From Palsa-504 sp963742795 (GTDB lineage: Bacteria > Actinomycetota > Actinomycetes > Streptosporangiales > Streptosporangiaceae), in NCBI GenBank assembly GCA_963742795.1, contig CAVUNL010000031.1, forward strand, positions 62,001-126,000: a DNA stretch of 64,000 nucleotides. The letters run 5' to 3'. Under the pieces are notes generated by a model. That model ran no database searches. It was not told the origin of the DNA and was given only the letters and a program-made list of their open reading frames with translations. The translations under genes were made by a program, and so were the position numbers. Positions 60,350 to 64,000 of the stretch are shown piece after piece. Each line of letters begins with the position of its first letter. Positions within the stretch are counted from its first letter, which is position 1.

Positions 60350-60982
60350 CTAGAATTTCTCTCCCGGCTGAACCCGCGGGGCCGGCATCCGGAACCGCCG
60401 GATCTGCAGCGCGCGCATCACCGCGTACATGGTCAGGCCCCGGGTGGACTCGCCCGGCAGCCGCTCGCCGACCAGCTTGCGCAGGCTGCGCCGGATGACC
60501 TGGGCGTCGATAACGATGATCACGACCAGCACCAGGACCAGCGGCGAGATGTACTGCTGCTCGGTCTTGTTGCGCAGGAACACGGCGGCGAGCAGGAGCA
60601 CCAGGATGTACATGTAGTACTCGCTGATCCGGCGCTTGGAGTCGATGTAGTCACGGGCCAGCGCCTTGGCCGGGCCGCGGTCGCGCGGGTTGAGCGCCCA
60701 CGACTCGCCCTTCTTCATCGCCTCGTACTTGCGCCCCCGCTCGCTGCGGGCCTTGGCCTTGTCCTCGGGGGTGCGCGGCGCGGCCGGCGCCCGGGATCCG
60801 GTGATCGGCTGGCGGCGGTGACGCTCAGCCTCACTGCGCTTGGGCGTGGGCCGCCCCTTGGCCGCCTCGGCGGGAGAACGAGGCTGCTTGGCTTCTGCCG
60901 GGCCGTCCGGGCTCTGCGCGCCCGGGGAATCCTGGGCCGTGCCGTCCGTCGCCCCGGCGCTACGGCGTCGGAACACGCGCAT
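60350..60982 (-). CDS. DUF3043 membrane protein
   Basis: A 210-residue protein: a long charged, disordered N-terminus (KRSEAERHRRQPITGSRAP, KAKARSERGRKYEAMKKGE), then ALNPRDRGPAKALARDYIDSKRRISEYYMYILVLLLAAVF and a second membrane segment. This is the DUF3043 layout of actinobacteria; function unknown. GTG/ATG start at 60982 (MRVFRR). It may be co-transcribed with the aldo/keto reductase. Confidence 0.88.
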   Translation of the reverse strand: MRVFRRRSAGATDGTAQDSPGAQSPDGPAEAKQPRSPAEAAKGRPTPKRSEAERHRRQPITGSRAPAAPRTPEDKAKARSERGRKYEAMKKGESWALNPRDRGPAKALARDYIDSKRRISEYYMYILVLLLAAVFLRNKTEQQYISPLVLVLVVIIVIDAQVIRRSLRKLVGERLPGESTRGLTMYAVMRALQIRRFRMPAPRVQPGEKF

Positions 60983-61178
60983 AGCTTAGTCCTGTATTTA
61001 CCTACCGATGATTACCCGCCGACCGCGACGTGGTAGCTCGCATGCCGGCGACCGCGTAGGGTGGAATTCGACTAGTCGCACGGGCTCGTCCGCCGTCTAG
61101 CCGGGTGCCCGGCCACCTCGGCCCGGTCGCGCGGCCACGTCGGCGGCGTGGATGTAAATGAAGGGGACGGCCGCGCGT

Positions 61179-62138
61179 ATGGGCGTGATGAAGCGAGTCT
61201 CACTTGTCTTCAAGGCCAAGGCCAATAAGGCCCTGGACAAAATGGAAGACCCGCGTGAGACTCTGGACTATTCCTACCAGCGGCAGCTCGAACTGCTGAC
61301 GAAGGTCCGCCGCGGGGTAGCGGACGTCGCCACGTCGCGCAAGCGCGTCGAGCTGCAGATGAACCAGCTACAGCAGCAGTCGAACAAGCTCCAGGACCAG
61401 GCGCGCAAGGCGCTCTCGATGGGCCGGGAGGACCTCGCCCGGGAGGCGCTCGGGCGCAAGTCATCGGCGCAGACCCAGCTGGACGAACTGCAGACGCAGT
61501 ACGCCCAGCTGCAGGGCGAAGAAGAGAAGCTGACCCTCGCCTCCCAGCGCCTGCAGTCCAAAGTGGACGCCTTCCGCACCAGGAAGGAGACCATCAAGGC
61601 CACCTACACCGCGGCCGAGGCGCAGACCAGGATCAACGAGGCGTTCTCCGGCATCTCCGAGGAGATGGGCGACGTCGGCATGGCGATCCAGCGCGCCGAG
61701 GACAAGACTGCCCAGATGCAGGCCCGGGCGGGCGCGATCGACGAGCTGATGGCCTCTGGCGCGCTCGATGACGCCGTGGGCGGCCGGCGCGACGACATCC
61801 AGTCCGAGCTGGACATGATGAGTGCCAGCAGCGATGTCGAGCGGGAGCTGGCCATGCTCAAGGGCGAGATCACCGCGGCCGCCCCCAAGCAGCTCGAGGG
61901 CGGCGCGCAGAACGGCGCGGGCCAGGGAACCCAGCCGAACCAGGGATACCAGGCACCCCAGCAGTCGCAGCAGGAGCAAGGACCGTACGCGCCGCCGGCG
62001 CCTCCCCAGTACGCCCCGCCGCAGCAGGCCCAGCAGAATCAGCAGGACCAGCCGCCTCAGCAGACCCATCCCGCCGGGTTGCCCGTCTCCGACCTGCCCG
62101 GTCCGCGGACCGAGCCCCAGGATGGTGACAGATCGTGA
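61179..62138 (+). CDS. pspA: PspA/IM30 membrane stress protein
   Basis: A 319-residue PspA homologue: a long coiled coil from residues about 20-225 (KANKALDKMEDPRETLDYSYQRQLELLTKVRRGVADV...) and a disordered Gln/Pro-rich tail not found in enteric PspA. PspA binds stressed membrane and stabilises it. ATG 61179 follows AAGGGGACGG. A TAGGGT -10-like box lies about 120 bp upstream. Overlaps pspAA. Confidence 0.94.
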   Translation: MGVMKRVSLVFKAKANKALDKMEDPRETLDYSYQRQLELLTKVRRGVADVATSRKRVELQMNQLQQQSNKLQDQARKALSMGREDLAREALGRKSSAQTQLDELQTQYAQLQGEEEKLTLASQRLQSKVDAFRTRKETIKATYTAAEAQTRINEAFSGISEEMGDVGMAIQRAEDKTAQMQARAGAIDELMASGALDDAVGGRRDDIQSELDMMSASSDVERELAMLKGEITAAAPKQLEGGAQNGAGQGTQPNQGYQAPQQSQQEQGPYAPPAPPQYAPPQQAQQNQQDQPPQQTHPAGLPVSDLPGPRTEPQDGDRS

Positions 62139-62413
62139 TCGTCAGGATCCTCGGCGAGGGCCAGTTCCGGATCGACGAGGCGGCCACCGCCGAGCTCAAC
62201 CAGCTTGACGCCGCCCTTGAGACCGCGGTCGAGCACGGCGACGAAGCCGCCTTCACCGACGCGCTGACCAACCTTTTGGCCCAGGTTCGGGCGCATGGAT
62301 CACCGTTGCCCCCGGATATGCTTGAAGAGTCGGAGCTGATCCTTCCTCACGAGGACTCGAGCATGGACGAGGTACGCAAGCTGCTCACGGACGAAGGCTT
62401 GATCCCAGGCTGA
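62135..62413 (+). CDS. pspAA: PspA-associated protein PspAA
   Basis: A 92-residue protein: IVRILGEGQFRIDEAATAELNQLDAALETAVEHGDEAAFTDALTNLLAQVR, then LPPDMLEESELILPHEDSSMDEVRKLL. This is the PspAA partner found beside actinobacterial PspA. GTG start overlaps the pspA stop by 4 bp, so the two are coupled. Confidence 0.9.
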   Translation: MIVRILGEGQFRIDEAATAELNQLDAALETAVEHGDEAAFTDALTNLLAQVRAHGSPLPPDMLEESELILPHEDSSMDEVRKLLTDEGLIPG

Positions 62414-62585
62414 AACCCTGGCTGAACCGAGGACGGACGGGGATCCTCACCAGCCGGAATAGCCCAGAGCAGACTTGCGGACATCGCTCAGCTAAAGCTC
62501 AGCATCCGTCGGATACATTTCAGCTAGGTAATGCTGGTGGCACCCGGAGGGCAACAACCCGACGGGGCCGAACGGAGGTGGCGCC

Positions 62586-63560
62586 ATGGCGGCGCGTACC
62601 AGGTATGCGCCTGACCGGGGGCTGTCGGTGCGGATGACCGCGACGATGTTCCTGCTCGGGCTGGTGTTTGTCGCGTTCATCGCCGCGATCATCGGCATCG
62701 GGGCCGTGACTCACGCGTCCGACGCCGCGATCGTCCTGTTCGCGATCGTTCTCGGCGGCGGCGCGGCGATCGGGTCGCTGTTCTACTCGGACAAGATCGC
62801 GCTCAGCACGGCGCGCGCCGTCGTGGTCAGCCCGCAGGACTCGCCGCAGGCGCGGATGCTGCACGGCATCGTGGACCGGGTGTGCGCGCTGGCCGACATG
62901 TCCAAGCCGCGGGTGGCCATCTCCGATACCCGCTTGCCGAACGCGTTCGCGACCGGGCGTAACGCCGACAAGTCGGTGCTCTGCGTGACCACCGGCCTGA
63001 TGGGGATGCTCACGCCCGAGGAACTCGAGGGCGTCATCGCGCACGAGCTGTCGCACGTGGCGCACAAGGACGTCCAGGTCATGACCATCGCGTCGTTCCT
63101 GGCCATCATCGCCGGGCTGCTGATCAGGTTCTCCTTCTACGGCGAGCTGTTCGGCGGCGGCGGCCGCCGCGGCGGCAACAACCAAAACGGCGGCGCCCTG
63201 CCCATCTTCCTCATCATCATGGGCGTGAGCATCGTCGTGTACGCGGTCAGCTTCCTGCTCATCCGCCTGCTGTCCCGGTACCGTGAGCTGGCCGCGGACC
63301 GCAGCGGCGCGCTGCTCACCGGCCAGCCCAGCGCGCTGAAGAGCGCGCTGGTCAAGGTCAGCAGCGGCATAAACAGGATACCGACCCAGGACCTGCGCAC
63401 CGCCGAGCCGCTGAACGCGTTCTTCTTCGCTCCGGCCGCGCACCTGACCGTCAGCGGCGGGAAGAAGAGCCTGGCCCAGATCTTCTCCACCCACCCGAGC
63501 CTCGAGCGCAGGCTGGCCGAGCTGGACAAGGTCCAGCAACAGCTCAACCAGCGCCAGTAA
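62586..63560 (+). CDS. htpX: HtpX-type M48 zinc metalloprotease
   Basis: A 324-residue membrane protease: two N-terminal membrane segments, zinc site EGVIAHELSHVAHKD (HExxH), two more segments, then third ligand region RYRELAADRSGALLTG and the terminal STHPSLERRLAEL. HtpX degrades misfolded membrane proteins. GGAGG precedes the ATG. Placement between pspAA and pspAB links it to envelope stress. Confidence 0.93.
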   Translation: MAARTRYAPDRGLSVRMTATMFLLGLVFVAFIAAIIGIGAVTHASDAAIVLFAIVLGGGAAIGSLFYSDKIALSTARAVVVSPQDSPQARMLHGIVDRVCALADMSKPRVAISDTRLPNAFATGRNADKSVLCVTTGLMGMLTPEELEGVIAHELSHVAHKDVQVMTIASFLAIIAGLLIRFSFYGELFGGGGRRGGNNQNGGALPIFLIIMGVSIVVYAVSFLLIRLLSRYRELAADRSGALLTGQPSALKSALVKVSSGINRIPTQDLRTAEPLNAFFFAPAAHLTVSGGKKSLAQIFSTHPSLERRLAELDKVQQQLNQRQ

Positions 63561-63571
63561 GGACGTAGCGA

Positions 63572-64000
63572 GTGGGCTTCCTGGACACCCTGCTGGGCCG
63601 GACCAAGCCGGTCCCGCCCAAGCTGGATGACCTGTTCGCGCTGCCGTCGGCGGCGATCACGCTCGAGGCCGGAACCGGGTTCAAGCCCACCGGTTCCGGC
63701 TCGGTGTGCTTCCGCCCGGTCGAGGGCCGGTCCTTCTCCGACGTGGAGAAGGAAGTGCAGGAGCTGCTCGACATGGACTCCGGGAAGGAAGGCGGCCTGC
63801 CGGTCGAGGTGACCAAGGACTCCTACGGCTTCAACTGGCTGGTCAGCTCGCACATGTCCGACCAGCTCGACGCCCTGGTCACCGACCTGCACGCGGTCAA
63901 CTCCTCGCTGGTCGACGCCGGCTTCGGCCCCCAGCTGCTGTGCACCCTGGTCGCCTTCCGTGACGACCAGCGTCGGCTGGGCCTGATCTACCTGTACAAG
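63572..64000 (+). CDS. pspAB: PspA-associated protein PspAB (partial, runs off right edge)
   Basis: 143 residues of the PspAB family: MGFLDTLLGRTKPVPPKLDDLFALPSAAITLEAGTGFKPTGSGSVCFRPVEG and SYGFNWLVSSHMSDQLDALVTDLHAVNSSLVDAGFGPQLLCTLVAF. GTG 63572 follows AAGGACG 8 bp earlier, 12 bp after the htpX stop. Known as a genomic partner of PspA in actinobacteria. The end lies beyond the window. Confidence 0.9.
   Translation, partial: MGFLDTLLGRTKPVPPKLDDLFALPSAAITLEAGTGFKPTGSGSVCFRPVEGRSFSDVEKEVQELLDMDSGKEGGLPVEVTKDSYGFNWLVSSHMSDQLDALVTDLHAVNSSLVDAGFGPQLLCTLVAFRDDQRRLGLIYLYK

Noticed and set aside
1..64000. tRNA, rRNA, transposase, integrase or attachment sites
   Set aside because: None was recognised on either strand, though short RNA genes can be missed by eye.

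Overview
The window is a stretch of chromosome from a high-GC, Gram-positive actinomycete. The evidence is very GC-rich coding sequence on both strands, frequent GTG starts, actinobacterial family types (PspA/PspAA/PspAB, DUF3043, PNP, MgtA-like mannosyltransferase) and many 4-bp ATGA/GTGA gene overlaps. The order cannot be fixed from the sequence; a soil-type member of Streptosporangiales or a related order is a guess. No rRNA, tRNA, CRISPR array, transposase or phage gene was seen.

Layout. 0-9 kb: an FAD oxidoreductase cut by the left edge, an unusual nitrilase-alpha/beta-hydrolase fusion, a frameshifted zinc alcohol dehydrogenase with its ArsR-type regulator and a divergent MFS exporter, a sulfotransferase, a beta-propeller glycosidase and a membrane protein. 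9-18 kb: a LacI-controlled glycan locus (secreted GH144-like enzyme, GH39-like enzyme, LacI with three evenly spaced operators, and a frameshifted secreted GH15 glucodextranase-like enzyme). 17.6-25 kb: a ribosomal-protection GTPase, a GntR-ABC transporter operon with a clear palindromic operator, a 7TM-type membrane protein, and a frameshifted short threonyl-tRNA synthetase behind a Thr-Thr-Thr leader peptide and attenuator hairpin. 25-37 kb: metabolic genes, an HtrA-type protease, a two-glycosyltransferase plus SGNH operon, an amidase relic, a NYN-domain gene, a nitroreductase, and a radical SAM plus carbamoyltransferase pair.

37.4-47 kb holds the most interesting region: a co-directional six-gene cluster on the minus strand encoding a sigma factor, a small protein with an H-x2-C-x2-C motif, a CHAT protease, an ATP-grasp enzyme, a large protein that looks like a degenerate SIR2 fold, and a STAND NTPase with a beta-helix tail. 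The last four are chained by 4-bp overlaps, so they are almost certainly made as a unit. The set resembles the NTP-dependent conflict or immunity systems of multicellular bacteria, but I do not recognise this exact combination as a named system.

47-64 kb is mostly housekeeping: deoC with two aldehyde dehydrogenase genes (the second short, with a GC-rich palindromic insertion), a cation diffusion facilitator, purine nucleoside phosphorylase, a DedA protein, xylBA, an aldo/keto reductase and an actinobacterial Psp envelope-stress locus (pspA-pspAA-htpX-pspAB) that runs off the right edge.

Three genes are each broken by one base in a G/C run (near 3528, 15309 and 24071). This may be assembly error rather than gene decay and should be settled before any of them is called a pseudogene.
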